A stretch of DNA of 64,000 bases from Meandrina meandrites. Taxonomy: Eukaryota; Cnidaria; Anthozoa; Scleractinia; Meandrinidae. Below the pieces are notes generated by a model that made no database searches, was not told the origin of the DNA, and saw only the letters and a list, made by a program, of their open reading frames with translations. Position 1 is the stretch's first letter, and every line of letters starts with the position of its first letter. This document shows positions 1 to 12,279 of this stretch, in pieces. The stretch is taken from NCBI GenBank assembly GCA_963693305.1, contig OY855914.1:24960972-25024971 (forward strand), read 5' to 3'. A program made the position numbers and the translations under genes.

Positions 1-43
1 ATCTGATGTGAAATTAGACTTTTTTTTTCTTTATTTTTCACAG

Positions 44-1153
44 TGTTAAGTATCGAAATATGATTGTGTGTGTTAAAGATGTTGCCGATGATTGTGTACG
101 GGGCATTCTGTCGGAGAGTCAAGTGGACACCATTCTTCGTAACAACTTCCAGGACAGTGATTATTGTCTCGAGGGCTCTCTTAAAGTTCCTGACAGCTCC
201 TCTGGCGCAAGTTTGCCTTGTACCAGCACATATCTTCAACGAGCTCACCTATGCGGAAAAACCTTTCATCAGAAGTTTGACGCCGATTGGTCGGATCCGT
301 CATTGTGCAGGTGAAGTGAGAGATTAAAGCGCCAGTATCGTTGTCGAGCTAATTTATCACTATTTAGTTGAAAAAGTCAATCAGCCGTTTATATACAGGC
401 AACTTGAGGTAGACCACGAATTGTCTCGGGAGTACTTTCTCTCAAATACAGCTATATTCAATAAACGTTGTAGAATGAGACTACGCCGTAAGACCCAATG
501 GATGTCTTGGTGTTCAATGGAACTTTGCAACAGCTTTAAACAAATGTTTATGTGGCACGTGTAGGGTTTGTTTTTCCCTTGTCCGGCTGTAGCTTTACCT
601 TCACTGACATATGGTTTTCTGCTTTGAAAATTCTTCTCAAATTCAGTGTGCTCCAAAGTACCTTGTTTTCGCATGTCTGAAAAGAAAGAAAAAGAAAAAG
701 ATAATGTAACAATTGAAATATTTTAGCAAAGACGCAGAAATGCATTTTCTTTGTTTTAAACCTACAAACAAACCAGGGAAAAATACTAATAAGAAAATTT
801 ACTCTCAGTTCATTCTCAGGTCGAAAATTAGACGTTCTCGATAATAAAAAAGGGTACTTGATCTTCTAATTTGTTCACATTTTCTCGATTCTTTTGGTGA
901 TCCCCACAGTGAATACGCCAAAGCAAAGAAGTGTATCAAAGATCTGTTGGCGTCTGAATGCACATTGAGCTCGCAGACTGAGGAACTGTTAAACTTGGCT
1001 CTTAGTGACTACAACCCTTTCTGTGCCAACAATCGAGACCCTGGGGCGACCGGTAAAGATCAGTGCTATGACTTCACAAGCAAGAGTGACGTCATTTCAG
1101 TCAAGCAGTTAATTTTACTGTTTTCGCTGGGACTGCATTTTGTACTTGTTTAG
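44..1153 (+). CDS. Copy 1 of cysteine-rich anchored-protein family, 3' exons only (partial at left edge)
   Basis: Two coding exons are visible, 44-310 (exon 3) and 910-1153 (exon 4, TAG stop at 1151-1153), joined by a GT-AG intron of about 600 bp. Exons 1 and 2 would lie left of the window. Exon 3 starts after a TTTTCACAG acceptor with one base finishing a codon. It encodes 89 residues with six Cys and ends SDPSLC plus AG. Exon 4 encodes 81 codons with four Cys and a GATG-type motif (here GATGKDQC). Its stalk is short, and it ends in a 20-residue hydrophobic tail (VISVKQLILLFSLGLHFVLV). Reading frame and splice phases (2-2, then 2) match copies 4 and 6-9. I do not recognise the family; a secreted, surface-anchored protein is inferred from the tail here and the signal peptides of other copies. 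The stalk is much shorter than in copy 4. Confidence 0.82.
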
Positions 1154-2713
1154 CTTCGTGTTTTACTAAACTTGTGAAACTGTGCGGGTGCTAATTTACG
1201 CTACTAAAGCCTATACAGCAGAAAAATGTCTCCCTTAAGCTGAACAGTTACACACTGTAGTGTACTTAGCCTAAGCAAGAGAACGTGTTGTTAAAATTTC
1301 GTTTATTAAGTAAAATGAAGTTATAAAAGGTTCTTAAAGCAACAGGTACTAAGTTTCTTTTGGTGATTTAATTTCGCCGTGAAATAACTGTAGAGTTATG
1401 AAATATTAAATTGCTATTGTTATTGACCTTTTATAAAGATATCGAAATTGTATCGATAAAGTTTGGAGATTTATGAACCAAATTAAAAACATTTTATGTT
1501 TGAAGAAATCCGGCTAGTAGATGACATGTGCGTGCAACACGCTATTAAAAGGTGAGCCTTGTCAATAGCAGTCCTTTCAACTACGTTAAATGACTGTATT
1601 GTTTATATTACATGTGCATGCTATATTGAACAGCGTTCATTAAAATGCAAGAGCTTGATTAATAGTTTATATAATTGTGTGTTCACACCGCACATATCTT
1701 AAGTACACTTTTCAGTGTCAAAGCTATACTTCACTGTAATTTAAGGGGATGCCTAGATTCAGTTCATGTGGGGAGAATTTACGGCCAGTCAAAGGAAAAT
1801 GTGTTAATTGTTTCGACAAGAAATCTCTGTTTAAAGTGCCTATGAGATGAATCTTTTTTGTCTCTATAGAAAGTTTACAACCTCAATACTGCAGAAATGA
1901 AAAAACATTTCCCTAGCGCTCAAAAAGACGATATTTCAGAGCCGAAAAGATACCATACTTCGCCCCAAAAGTGGTTCAATTGCTACTTGGGGACTGGGAG
2001 CAAATTTTCACATTGTAACGTAGCTAGGGGGGTCGGTGTTGTTTTCGGGTGGAAACTTGTGTTTCAAAAAAGCTTTGGGTATCTTTTTGGATGAGATACT
2101 GTGACTGACTTTTCGTGCATAAAAGAATACCATGCAACTTCTATTGTAAAATATTGTGTCATGTTGCGTAATTTTTCTCAATTTCTCCCGGTTCCTGCCA
2201 CCTTGTGAATCTCGCTTCCCGCTTCCCGCTTCCCGCTTCCCGCTTCCCGCCCTCTGTTGTTTTGACTTCCTGCCTTGCTGTGAATTTACATTTCGTGTTC
2301 CGTTTCCGCTTACATATTGAAAGCCTGTGTCGATGCAACGGACAATTAAGTTCGTCAAACATTGTCGATATTGTCCTTAATATCTAGAGCCCATTTTCTA
2401 TTCGCAACTAACTAGCTTTATGATTACAGAAGATTGTGTTGGTTTTAAAAGCTACCAGTGCCTACCGTTTTACTGAAAAACGTCCCGTGACAATTGTAAC
2501 TATTTTGCATTGTTAGTACTTATATGTGTTGTCTTGTAAGTCTTTTTGAGAAAGGATTACTTGGGGGATGATACTAATAAAGTGAGAGGGCGAATAGATA
2601 AAGGACTGTCGAATATTGTTCTTTCATTGCAAAAAGGACTTGTTGTTATTCAGTAAATCAAATAATTCTGCAGTTGTTTGCATTTTTTCGTTTTTTCTCC
2701 CCGATCTCAAAAG
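1154..2713. other. Spacer between copies 1 and 2
   Basis: No intact gene is seen. Positions 1500-1690 share the 3' flank also found after copies 4 (12080-12250) and 6 (22735-22920), including an AACCCGGCTAGTAGATGA-like string, so the duplicated unit runs past the stop codon. Positions 2263-2390 match intron-1 sequence of copies 3 (5560-5660) and 4 (8670-8860). Copy 2 was therefore once a longer gene whose first three coding exons are gone. The open frames here have no splice sites or family resemblance. Confidence 0.55.
2211..2250. repeat. Short tandem repeat, 7-bp unit CGCTTCC
   Basis: About five head-to-tail units of a GCTTCCC heptamer lie in the spacer before copy 2. The overlapping open frames on both strands are products of the repeat, not genes. 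Confidence 0.85.
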
Positions 2714-3039
2714 ATGTGTAAGAAAGATCTGATCGCGTCGGAGGGATGCACAATGGACTCGCTGTATCAGGAACTTCTAAACTTGAATCTTGGTGATTAC
2801 AACCCTTTCTGCGCTAACAACCGGGAAATTGGGGCGACCGGAAATGATCAGTGCCATGCCTACTTTCCGGTACTACCCAGTCCCCCACGCGTTCACCGAC
2901 GACCCTTTTCTTCTTGGGCCAGCCCACTCTACCACACGAGCTCTCTGATGCGAGGAAGTAGAAGAACAAGGGCGGCGTCATTTCTGTGAAGCAATATATC
3001 TTGCTATTTTTGCTTGGACTGTATTTTGCTCTCGCTTAA
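2714..3039 (+). pseudogene. Copy 2: broken solo exon 4
   Basis: The segment encodes a recognisable exon-4 start (DYNPFCANN, then GATGNDQC) after a conserved CTCAAAAG acceptor. The stretch coding the first residues of the exon (EQAKAKK in relatives) is missing, so the acceptor at 2712-2713 is out of phase. A further frameshift follows the GATGNDQC codons: the PT-rich stalk and the hydrophobic tail (ending LGLYFALA before TAA at 3037-3039) are read in another frame, which also has an in-frame TAG in the stalk. No exon 1, 2 or 3 lies between this segment and copy 1. It is best read as a decayed duplicate; use as an alternative last exon of copy 1 looks unlikely because of the frame damage. Confidence 0.8.
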
Positions 3040-4832
3040 AAAAAATTACTGTAGCACTGTAAGTTGCGTGTGGTTCAAGTTTTTGCGCTAGTTCGAAGCC
3101 GCCTTAACCTTTTCTTGTTTTCTATTTTACGCGTGCAAAGCCAGTTAAATACAGCGCACCTCAAACATTTCCTCTCTCCAGCTTTCCAATGCGCGCTAAC
3201 GTACACAAATGCAACTGAAGCCTTTGCGGTGGAGAGAACAGATTCGTCAAGGCCAGTTAGCAAGAAGACGATTTAAGAAAGTTACTGTATTTCAGAAGAA
3301 GTCCCGGTATTAACTTTTAGGTATCTGACATTGTTAGCAAAACCTGTTTGCGCTAGTCCTTGATCCTCGTCACTTCGCGAAGAATTTGAGCCGACAAGTT
3401 GCAGTACTTACCAAGCTCGCTAACGGTAGTGAAATCGTCCTACAGGCCTAAGACCTATCCTTCTAGCCCGCGATTTCATATTTCGTGTTGTTTGCTTGTG
3501 GGCTAATGAGTCTAATGAGCCATTAGGTATATTGGTCAATATTAATACTTAGCCTTTTTCGCGCTCGAAATTACAAAGATTGATGCGATTGGTGTATATA
3601 AATATAGTTACGGAAATTTGTGTCTGACCTTAATTAATTTTGTGATTATCATAAATATATATTAATAAATATAGCTAAATATAGACAGCGTCCATTTCAC
3701 GGAAAGTGTCGGGGGCCGGCAAACAACAATCGAGTAGTATAATAGCTAAGACTAGCATTTCTTAGCTTTTGACATCAAAGTCTAGTCCAGTCCATGAACT
3801 CTCCCTTCCCTGTGCTTTATATAAGGGTCGAGCCCAAGCGGAATAACTAAAGAGAGCGAGGTTCAGGCCGGATAACTGGAGACAAGGCGCTCGCGGATTT
3901 AATGTCAAATCCGTAAGCCCTAGCCTGTGTACAGCTGTACCAGGCTAGTATGCCCGAAATTAAACATTGTACACTTGTTACACGGGATTTAAGTTACGTT
4001 TTCCTATTCAAACCCTAACTGGAGTTTGATTTGTACTTGACATATTAGATATAAAATATATTCTATTTTAGTCTGGTCTGTGTTATATCAGACCATCTCT
4101 CTCCAGTCTCGTTTTGACATTCTCTCCAGACCTCAAGTCCGAAAGCGTTCGCAAAAAATACGACTGTTTTGCAGTCTAAAAACCAGCCTGAGAATTAAAC
4201 AAAGTTATGCTGTAGATGTGTGCTGCATGTTGCTAACAAGCACTTTTTATTCATTATTACGTCACAGTGTTTATACGTTCAAATTCCGCAATCCAAATGT
4301 CGGCGTAGTTGTACAATATAATGTTGTTTCACGTGAAGATATTTTTACATTCAAACCTTAAAATGGCCCTCTATTAATTATACGCGATCACTCATCAAAT
4401 TGCCGGAACTGCCCTTAGCTACACGGCACTATAAATCAACGATAATTACTTTTGTTTGTTTTTTTCTCGTTTCTTTAAGACCGTGTTGAACAATGTTAAT
4501 AATTTGGCTTATGACAAAGACCCTCGCCTTACCGGCGAACAACACCATAAGATTTGATGACCAGGAACAGGCAACAGCGTAATTTCTGTTGTTGCTACCA
4601 ATAAAATTCTTCAGGTGATCAATTTTGCATTGTAGTTCAATTAACACATTACATGCTAAGTTTAGGTCACCCAACCGAGGGTGACCATTTAGGTTAAGCA
4701 GTATGCAGCTAAAGAATAACTTTGCATAGCTTATACGGACAGCGTGCTCCTTAAGTGGGAGTTGTAACTTGTCCGTAAACTGTTCAGTTCTGGATCTCGC
4801 TGCTTGATTAAACTTACTACAATCAGACAAGG
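3040..4832. other. Spacer between copies 2 and 3
   Basis: No gene is recognised. Positions 4230-4360 resemble 7165-7270, the 5' flank of the copy 4 first exon, including the string TCAAATTCCGCAATCCAAA. This marks the left side of a duplicated unit that carries a first exon. The AT-rich stretch at 3540-3680 shows no structure that I can name. Confidence 0.5.
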
Positions 4833-6721
4833 ATGAAGTTGGTAAAGATTGCTTTTGCTTTTGGTAAGTGATTTTGTACTGAAGACTGAATCAAGCGTTG
4901 AAGAGGTTTGGTAACTAAAGCAGCATTTTTGTTTCGATTTTTTGTGTGTAGAAGTCATGGTAAGTCATTTAAAATTGTTTTCGTCAGTGAGTCACTGAAA
5001 AGTTTTAAAACCTTTTATTTTATAGCTCAAAGAGGTCATCGATATTGATTTAGTCGAAAAAGCCGGTTGTATTGATCGTAGATAAAAATGGATTTAGCCT
5101 TTAAACTAGGAAGTGCTGGCAAAAAGAACAAACTTGAGTTTCACGGGAAGGCGATAGGAAGAAAATGTGTATACCGTCACAAAATTAAATTTATTTGTAA
5201 AATGTGAATTGCAACTCAATATATTTATTTCATCGCCATCAATTCCTCTCTCTTTTATTATAAACGTTTTTGAGGCGTTTTTCAAGTTCATTGTTAACAT
5301 AAACGAGCCGATATAAGCGAGATATCGGAGGGCGGTAGCAAGAGAGATGATTAGTTTTTGCTTGGAGCGCCAGCGGTGCATATTCCCAAGTTACCTTTTA
5401 ACGATAATTTGGAAGCCGCTACTTTCACACAGGCATGACTACAAGCAAAGATGTGATATAAAACTACCAAAGAGTTAAACTCGATTATTTACTGACTGAG
5501 CGTCTGCACACGGCTCGCCTGTTTTCGACTGAAGAACTACTTTATTCCGAACTTATTTCCTGCCTTGCTGTGAATTTACATTTCGTGTTCCGTTTCCGAT
5601 TGTATATTGTAAGCCTGCCTGACGCAACGGACGGTTGAGTTCGTCGAGTATTGGCCAATATTCAGCTAATTACTGAAATTAATGTAATATAAATAGATAT
5701 ATTGTATGTGGCCGATATATGTTTAGTTAACATGACAAAGAATGCAAGGCTCATACTACGTGAGAAAGTAGACTTTGCGAGACACCAACACGACCAGAAA
5801 AGACATAGCAGGGTTGCAACCGCGGACAGCTGTTTCGTCCTTTTTGGGACTCGTCAGCGCGGTGTAGCAAATCATGTTCCGTACTTTGAACTCACTTGTT
5901 CCCCGAATCACGCGCTGCCACCTCACGTGTTTCGGGGAAGAAGAAGACAACTGTGTTACGTTGAGAGTGGCTTCCTTTATACCTAAGAGCCTTAAAGTCG
6001 TTTCCTGTCTGTTCCCACTTTGTAGCCGAAATAAATAGTGAACTTCAATTGCAGAAATTCCGCTGACAAAATCCTGTCATTACCCTAGATGGAAATAAAG
6101 AAGTGGAGTATGCCTGTTTTTAGTGTTTTATGCGATCAGTTTACAAAATTACAAAATACTCACTGCGTATTAACCGTTCTTCTGGCTGGCGCAAAGTGAA
6201 GCTAGTAGAGGTGTGTTGTCAGAACCGTACAAAAAGACAGGGATTGTAGGAATTTTGTAATTCGACATAAACCTTTGTTACACTTTTACACTTCTTTAAC
6301 AATGGGATGAGGAGAGGAGTATAGAATTAGAAAAATTATATTTTACATTTACACTTCGTTACAAAATCAAGTAATTTGCGCACATTTTATCTGTTCCCTT
6401 TGTGATCTCAAAAGTGAGCATGCCAAAGCAAAGAAGTGCATGAGAGATCTATTGGCGTCAGAATGCACATCTGGCTTGGTATCGTTCAACTCGACTAATG
6501 ATGATAACAATCCTTTCTGTGCCAACAACCGGGACCCTGGGGCGACCGGAAATGATCAGTGCTGTGACTTTCTGCTCTGTCCCACCCAGTCCTCCACCAG
6601 TTCACCGACGACTCTGTCTGATGTGACGAACATGAAGAACAGGAAGAACAAGAGTAACGTCATTTCTTTGAAGCACTATATGTTGCTTTTTTTACCTGGA
6701 CTGTATTTTGCTCTCATTTAA
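4833..6721 (+). pseudogene. Copy 3: first and last exons only, exons 2-3 deleted
   Basis: Exon 1 (4833-4863) encodes MKLVKIAFAF plus G with a GTAAGT donor and is nearly identical to exon 1 of copy 4. Exon 4 (6415-6721, TAA stop) is fully open, with four motif Cys, GATGNDQC, a stalk and a hydrophobic tail ending LGLYFALI. No exon 2 or 3 lies between. Homology to copy 4 intron 1 runs to about 5690 and resumes at about 6090 in copy 4 intron 3, so one deletion removed the middle exons. Exon 1 ends in phase 1 and exon 4 starts in phase 2, so direct joining shifts the frame. The usual DYNPF is altered to DDNNPF. An intact exon 4 could still serve a neighbour as an alternative last exon, but nothing in the sequence shows that it does. 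Confidence 0.72.
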
Positions 6722-6839
6722 AGAAAATTACTATAAGCACTGAGCTTTTGGTCGTAGAAAATTAATTTTGTGAGGATAATTGTAGCTAAATCGCTAAGAT
6801 ATTTTTATCGGACTTATAAAATTCATCAATTAACTCTTG

Positions 6840-6915
6840 GAGATTTATAATAATAATACTAATAATTATGATAATAAAAATATAAAAAAATGATAACAAT
6901 AATAATAATAATGTG
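6840..6915. repeat. AT-rich simple repeat (AAT/ATA)
   Basis: An irregular run of TAATAATAATAC/ATGATAATAAAA units lies between copies 3 and 4. It is simple-sequence DNA without coding signal. Confidence 0.7.
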
Positions 6916-7133
6916 CATTGAGTTGTTTCTGCTTCTCAACGACAGAGAAGTTTATAAATTGAAGATCAAACTTCCCTTTCTGCTTCTCACAAGAGCACAT
7001 GCAATTTTCTTCCGCTTACACTGATATAGCGGCATTTTTCGGCGGGAGCCGCTCGCACAGTGCCTGCGGACAAAAAGACTAGGGCAAGCATCCGTATATC
7101 AGTGTCATGCAGAGTGGTCCTACCCTCCTCCCC

Positions 7134-7155
7134 TCCCCCCCCCCCCCCCCCCCCC
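7134..7155. repeat. Poly-C run
   Basis: About 20 consecutive C residues follow a CT-rich stretch. Its length is likely to be unreliable in the assembly. Confidence 0.85.
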
Positions 7156-7417
7156 AATTGGGATGAGCATTATTGCATCACAGAGTTTTCACATTCAAAT
7201 TCCGCAATCCAAAGGTCGTTGTAATTGTACCATAAATAGCTCTTTCGCGTGCAGATATCTAATATGCAGCTGTAGAATAAATTTGCATATAGCTATCGAG
7301 CAGCGTGCTACTAAAGCTGCGTCTTGTCTCGTTTGCTTCACATTGAAAACGAGCTAAAACGAATTGAACATTGTTTGATCTTGCTTCTTGACTGACCTGA
7401 TTACAACCAAGACAAAG

Positions 7418-10400
7418 ATGCATGTGTTAAAGATTGCTTTTGCTTTTGGTAAGTGATTTTATGCTTTCGAGCGGCTTGGAATTTTGGTAGCCAGTAGCAT
7501 TTTTGTTTCGGTTTTACGGGTGTGCATGCCATCTACTAGTCTCCACTCTGAAAAGTTTTACAACGTATTCCAAAGAAAAACAGGAATCACAGAAATTTGG
7601 AAAATCGGAAGAACTTACTAACAAGATTAATCTCCGCTCGCGGTTAAACAACTCATGACAACCACTCATAAAAGAAGCTATCAGGTAGTTGAAGTTCCGC
7701 AATCAAGCACGTGCTCTGATGGACCCTAATGGAGCTTCACTGGCTTCTCATACAGCAGCGAGTTACAAGTTATAAGAAAGATAATGCTATGTTTAACGTT
7801 CACTGTGTTCAATGGACTTGGTCCTGTTTATCTTAGGGAGATATTAGTTTTTATCCACCTTGCAGACATCCGAAGCCATTCCTATAGCTAGGATATGGAA
7901 AAGTAGTAGAAATGTCGATTATGTAAACTCAAGGCTAAAGATATATCAGTTTTTAGGTTACTAAGCGTCCCCAACCCATGAATTCTTGTTCAGATTCGCT
8001 TATTGGTTTAAGGTTTCCAGTGTCGTTTTGCAATTTAGACAGTAATTCTTAAACCCAATTGCAGTTACACTGATTTTAGATACTGGGGTTTCGCCTTTAT
8101 AGGATTTCGTTTTAGGGTTTCCAATGTCGTTTTGCAACTTTAGACAGTAATTTTTAAACCCAAATGCAGTTACGCTGACTTAGATAATGGTCGAGTTTCA
8201 TTCAAAAGTGAAAGGAAGAAAACATGCCTACCAACACGAAATGTAATTTTACTGTAAACAGGTAAAATGTGAATTGCACGCATGCATGTCTTTGCAGCCT
8301 TTGCAACTGAATATGTTTTATCACGATCCGGCCATTCCTAGCTCTTTCATTATGAAAAATTTTACACCAAGGAAATGGAAAACATTTCTTACTCTGTTTC
8401 AGGAAAAAATTCATCGCTTAAGATCACAAAAATAAGCCGATTTAAACGAGGTTTGGAAAGTTACAAGAAAGAGGATTAGTTTGCTTGGGCGCGGTGCATG
8501 ATCCCAAGTTACTTTTTAGCGATGATTTCGCAGGCGTTACTTACCCTGCTTGGGACTGGATGTGATATAAAAATACCAGTTTTTTGGAGAATGAGTTAAA
8601 CTCGATAATTTACTGACGAAGCCTCTCCACACACTGAGGCCTATTTCGAGAAAGAACTACATTCAAAATTACTTCCTGGTTGGCTGTGAATTCGCATTTC
8701 GTGAGCTCGCTATTATATATTAGTAGCCTACGAACGCAGACCTATTTTCGGACAGCCGGAAATATGTGTGCGTTCGCAGGCTAATATATTAGTAGCCTGC
8801 GTCGAAGCAATGAACAATTGAGTTCGTCTAGCATTAGCCAATATTCAGCTTCTTCCTGCTTGGAATTACTAAACGTAAGTGCCGCTACACTTTCGAGTAC
8901 AATATGTTTTTTCGTGTACCTTGCCAAATTTTAATCCATTGCGAACATTACAAGTCATTTACGAAAATTAACGGCGGCTATTATTCAACCTCGTTCCAAG
9001 GCTTGGTTGGGAATAAGAGAAAGTGACGTCAAAGGGTGCAACTTATAATAATTATGCTAATTATTTCTATTATAATTCCAACCAGTGAGGTATTTTCGAG
9101 CCTTTGATGTCACCGTCCAGTTCTCCTGTATCGATTCTGTTCCCTCGCCAGTTAATGGCGGTATGAAAACAGCTTTTAATGAAGATAGTTAATAATTTGC
9201 TGCTTATTCATGTTTCCCATCAGCGTTTCTTTTGGCCTTTGGCAATGCTCTCCCGGATGTTGGTTATTGTTCTTTCATGAAATATTTCTGCAAGGCAAGA
9301 AGATGTACCACTGTTTTTTATAAAGATCTCCAGAAAGATTCCTCGGCCATATGCAGGTAAGTTTTCATTTGGTTTATGAAATCTGTGAAAGCAAAGTGTT
9401 GCTATTCAATGTATTTCTTGTGATTCGTACACCCTCACCAAGTGTGACCATTCATATACACCTGATTGAAGAATCATTGACCCCTGAAAAGCATAAACCA
9501 TGAACGATGCGATCCAAATGATTTCTGGGAAATCGAAAAAAATAAATGTTGCCTGTAACAGAACAAACATGGTAATAAAACAGGTTGCATTAATCGTTCC
9601 ATTAAGACTCTCAAAGAAAGAAAATATCTTGATTATCAATTTAAGGAATATAACTAACTTTACCAATGCTGTCTACCCAGAATGCCATTGGGTCATATCG
9701 TTCATGGTTTATGCTTTTCACAGGTCAAAGTTTCTTCAATCAGGTGTATATAGGTCCACTCGCGGTATTGCCTGAAGGTGCAAATATTGCTTGAAATACG
9801 CGTTCAGTATTTGCATTATGGTATAGGAATCTGATGTAAAATATGTAATTCGTTAATTTTATTTTAATTGCTGTCTTTTTTTCTCTTTTTCTCCCCAAAG
9901 TGTAAAGTATCGCACCATGGTTGGGTGTATCAGAAGGGTTATGAATGATTGCGTGCGGGGCCTTCTGTCGCCGAGTCAAGTGGACGCTATTTTTCGTCGG
10001 AACTTCAAAGAGAGCAATTTTTGTCTCAAGGGTTCTTTTAGCGTTCCTGAAAGCTCCACTGGCGCAAGGTTACCTTGTACTAGGACTTATCTTCGGAAAG
10101 CTCCTCTCTGTGGAAAAACCTTTCATCAGAAGTTTGTTGCCAATCGATCGGATCCGTCATTATGCAGGTAAAAATAGGAGAACAAGTCCGCGTCTTTGGC
10201 ACTAAACTTCCGGTCGTGGGGGGAGCAGGAAGTGGAGAATAGTATGCCTGGTTTTTAAAGGGGCTTTGTCACGGATTTTAATAGATTTTTGAAGAGCCAA
10301 AACATATATTTGTGTCGAAGGAAACCAAAAAATAATGGTCTATTTTTATTAACAATTGCTATATTAGAGCACCAAAACTGTTAACAAGCGTCTTTAGCTG

Positions 10401-11883
10401 CAGATGGAAATGGATTGCAACTTGAAAAATTGAGGCTTAACTTTTCAAGTTGTTTCCGCACTTCTTTAAAAAATCGATATTTGTAGCCATAGTTTGATTC
10501 CTATCCACAAAACTTTGATTACATCTTCCTTTAGATGTTCAAAGATAATGTTTTTCATGGGTTAAGCTGCCTACCAATAATTTCAGAAAAGTTTGGACCA
10601 GAAATATGCGAAATCCCCGTGACAGAGCTCCTTTAAGGTCATTTATTATCCAACACTGCTTCGTAGAGTAAAAATAACGCGCGAAACGAGTACAAATATC
10701 ACACGATATTTGTACTCGTCTCATTCCCCCGACCGCGCTAAAGATTAAAAACCTTGCAAGTCAGAATTTTGGGGAAACGAAAACGTTGGATAATACTTAT
10801 AAGACATTTAAGTGTGTAGTATCGCTGTGAATTTTTACTTATCATTTGTATTTTGACTCGCCCTTCGGGCTCGCCAAAATACTGCATGACTCGTAAAAAT
10901 ATACAGCGATACTACACACTAAAATGTCTAATAAGATATATATATTTGCACTTGTCTTATGCGATCAGTTTGCTAAATTCTTTTCAGACCGTAGAAAATA
11001 TCACAGCGTTTTAGCTGTTCTTCCGGTTGAGTCAAAAGCCGCGCGTAGTAGGGTCCTGGGGCTAGTGGAGGTGTGAATATCCTCGAGAAACGCAAACAAC
11101 GAGATGAGATTGCAGAAAGTTTGTAAATTCACATATGACTTTGTTCATTTTTTTTTTACGAAACAGCACAATAGTGGATGACAGGAAAAGTACAAGTAAA
11201 AACCTGTCTTGACGTCATGGCTTAACTAGTTCCAGGACCTCACCTTGCGAGGTTTTGAGCCACCCGGAAGTATAATTTGACGCATTTACACGGCTAAAAC
11301 TGCTAAAGAAAATACAGCTTCGATTTTTTTTGAAAGAAAAATACATATTTATTATGCTGTTCAATAATTTAATTTTGATTTTACATTTACAATTCCATTT
11401 CGCTGCAAAAAGGAGATTTTGCGTGGTGGCAAATCAAATATTTGTGCACATTTGATTCTATCTCTTCGTGATCTCAACAGTGAGCAAGCCAAAGCAAAGA
11501 AGTGTGTGAGAGATCTGTTGGCGTCAGAATGCACGTTTAACTCACAGGGCAGGGAACTGTTAAACTTAGCTCTTGGTGATTACAACCCTTTCTGTGCCAA
11601 CAACCGGGATCCTGGGGCGACCGGAAATGATCAGTGCTATAGCTTTCTGCCCGGTCCTACCCAGTCCCCCACGCGTCCACCGACGACCCTTTTCTTCTTG
11701 GGCCAATCGACACTGCCATACGAGCTCTACTCTGATGTAAAGAAGCAATGGAACAAGGGTGACGTCATTTCTCGGCCACACGCGCTCTCTGATGCAAAAA
11801 AGCGAAAGAACAAGAGTGACGTCATTTCTGTGAAGCAATACATTTTGCTTTTTTTTCTGGGACTGTATTTTGCACTCGTTTAA
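7418..11883 (+). CDS. Copy 4: complete four-exon cysteine-rich anchored-protein gene
   Basis: Coding exons are 7418-7448, 9224-9356, 9901-10167 and 11481-11883, all with GT-AG introns; they total 834 nt and 277 aa. The start ATG gives MHVLKIAFAF, which continues across the first splice into a hydrophobic signal peptide with probable cleavage after FGNA. Exon 2 carries four Cys, exon 3 six and exon 4 four, 14 in all, allowing seven disulfides. Exon 4 contains NNRDPGATGNDQC, then a Pro/Thr stalk with a near-repeat of about 45 bp (two SD..KK..NK.DVIS blocks), then a tail ending FFLGLYFALV. The tail suggests GPI or single-pass anchoring at the cell surface. The family is unrecognised and its function unknown. 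Compared with copy 3, intron 3 has roughly 700 bp of extra sequence (about 10258-10950). Confidence 0.87.
8706..8805. repeat. Small inverted-repeat element in copy 4 intron 1
   Basis: The string TATATTAGTAGCCTACGAACG is mirrored and repeated as CGTTCGCAGGCTAATATATT about 50 bp later. This gives a foldback insertion inside sequence otherwise shared with copies 2 and 3. Confidence 0.5.
10790..10935. mobile_element. Foldback MITE in copy 4 intron 3
   Basis: The arms AGACATTTAAGTGTGTAGTA and TACTACACACTAAAATGTCT flank an inner GACTCGCCCTTCGGGCTCG hairpin. The element is short and non-coding. It belongs to the extra intron-3 block that copy 3 lacks. Confidence 0.7.
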
Positions 11884-12145
11884 TGAAAAGTACTGGAAGT
11901 ACCTACAATTGAGGCTTTTGCTGGTAATATTTTTTGTGATAAGATAACTGAATAATTTTGATAAATTACTTTGCTTAATTTTTGTAATTGCATTTTTGAA
12001 AGGCTTCGAAAGTTCATCAATGATTTACTTTGTGAAGATTTAGAGCGGAAACTTGCTTTTTTATATGATAAAAGTTGTTATGTGTAAAGAAACCCGGCTA
12101 GTAGATGAAATCTGTAACACGCGGACTTAGTTTAAAAGTAAAAAC

Positions 12146-12151
12146 AATAAA
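12146..12151 (+). terminator. Candidate polyadenylation signal of copy 4
   Basis: A canonical AATAAA lies about 260 bp after the stop codon, inside 3' flank conserved with copy 6, where AATAAA stands at 22796-22801. Confidence 0.5.
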
Positions 12152-12279
12152 CTTTGATTTCGACCAGCAGTCTTTTTTGCTGTGGCATCGTTCATTAAAA
12201 TAGAACTGTTTGATTAATAGCTTATATTTGAGTGTTCACACCGCACAAAACTACTTTATTCATTGGTCTTCAGTAGGTT

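Noticed and set aside
4863..6415. Direct splice of copy 3 exon 1 to exon 4 as a two-exon gene
   Set aside because: Exon 1 ends in phase 1 and exon 4 begins in phase 2, so joining shifts the frame and destroys the motif region.
11755..11830. TGACGTCA palindromes as CRE-type regulatory sites
   Set aside because: They fall in coding codons for S/G-D-V-I of exon 4 and are conserved as protein sequence; no reason to assign regulation.
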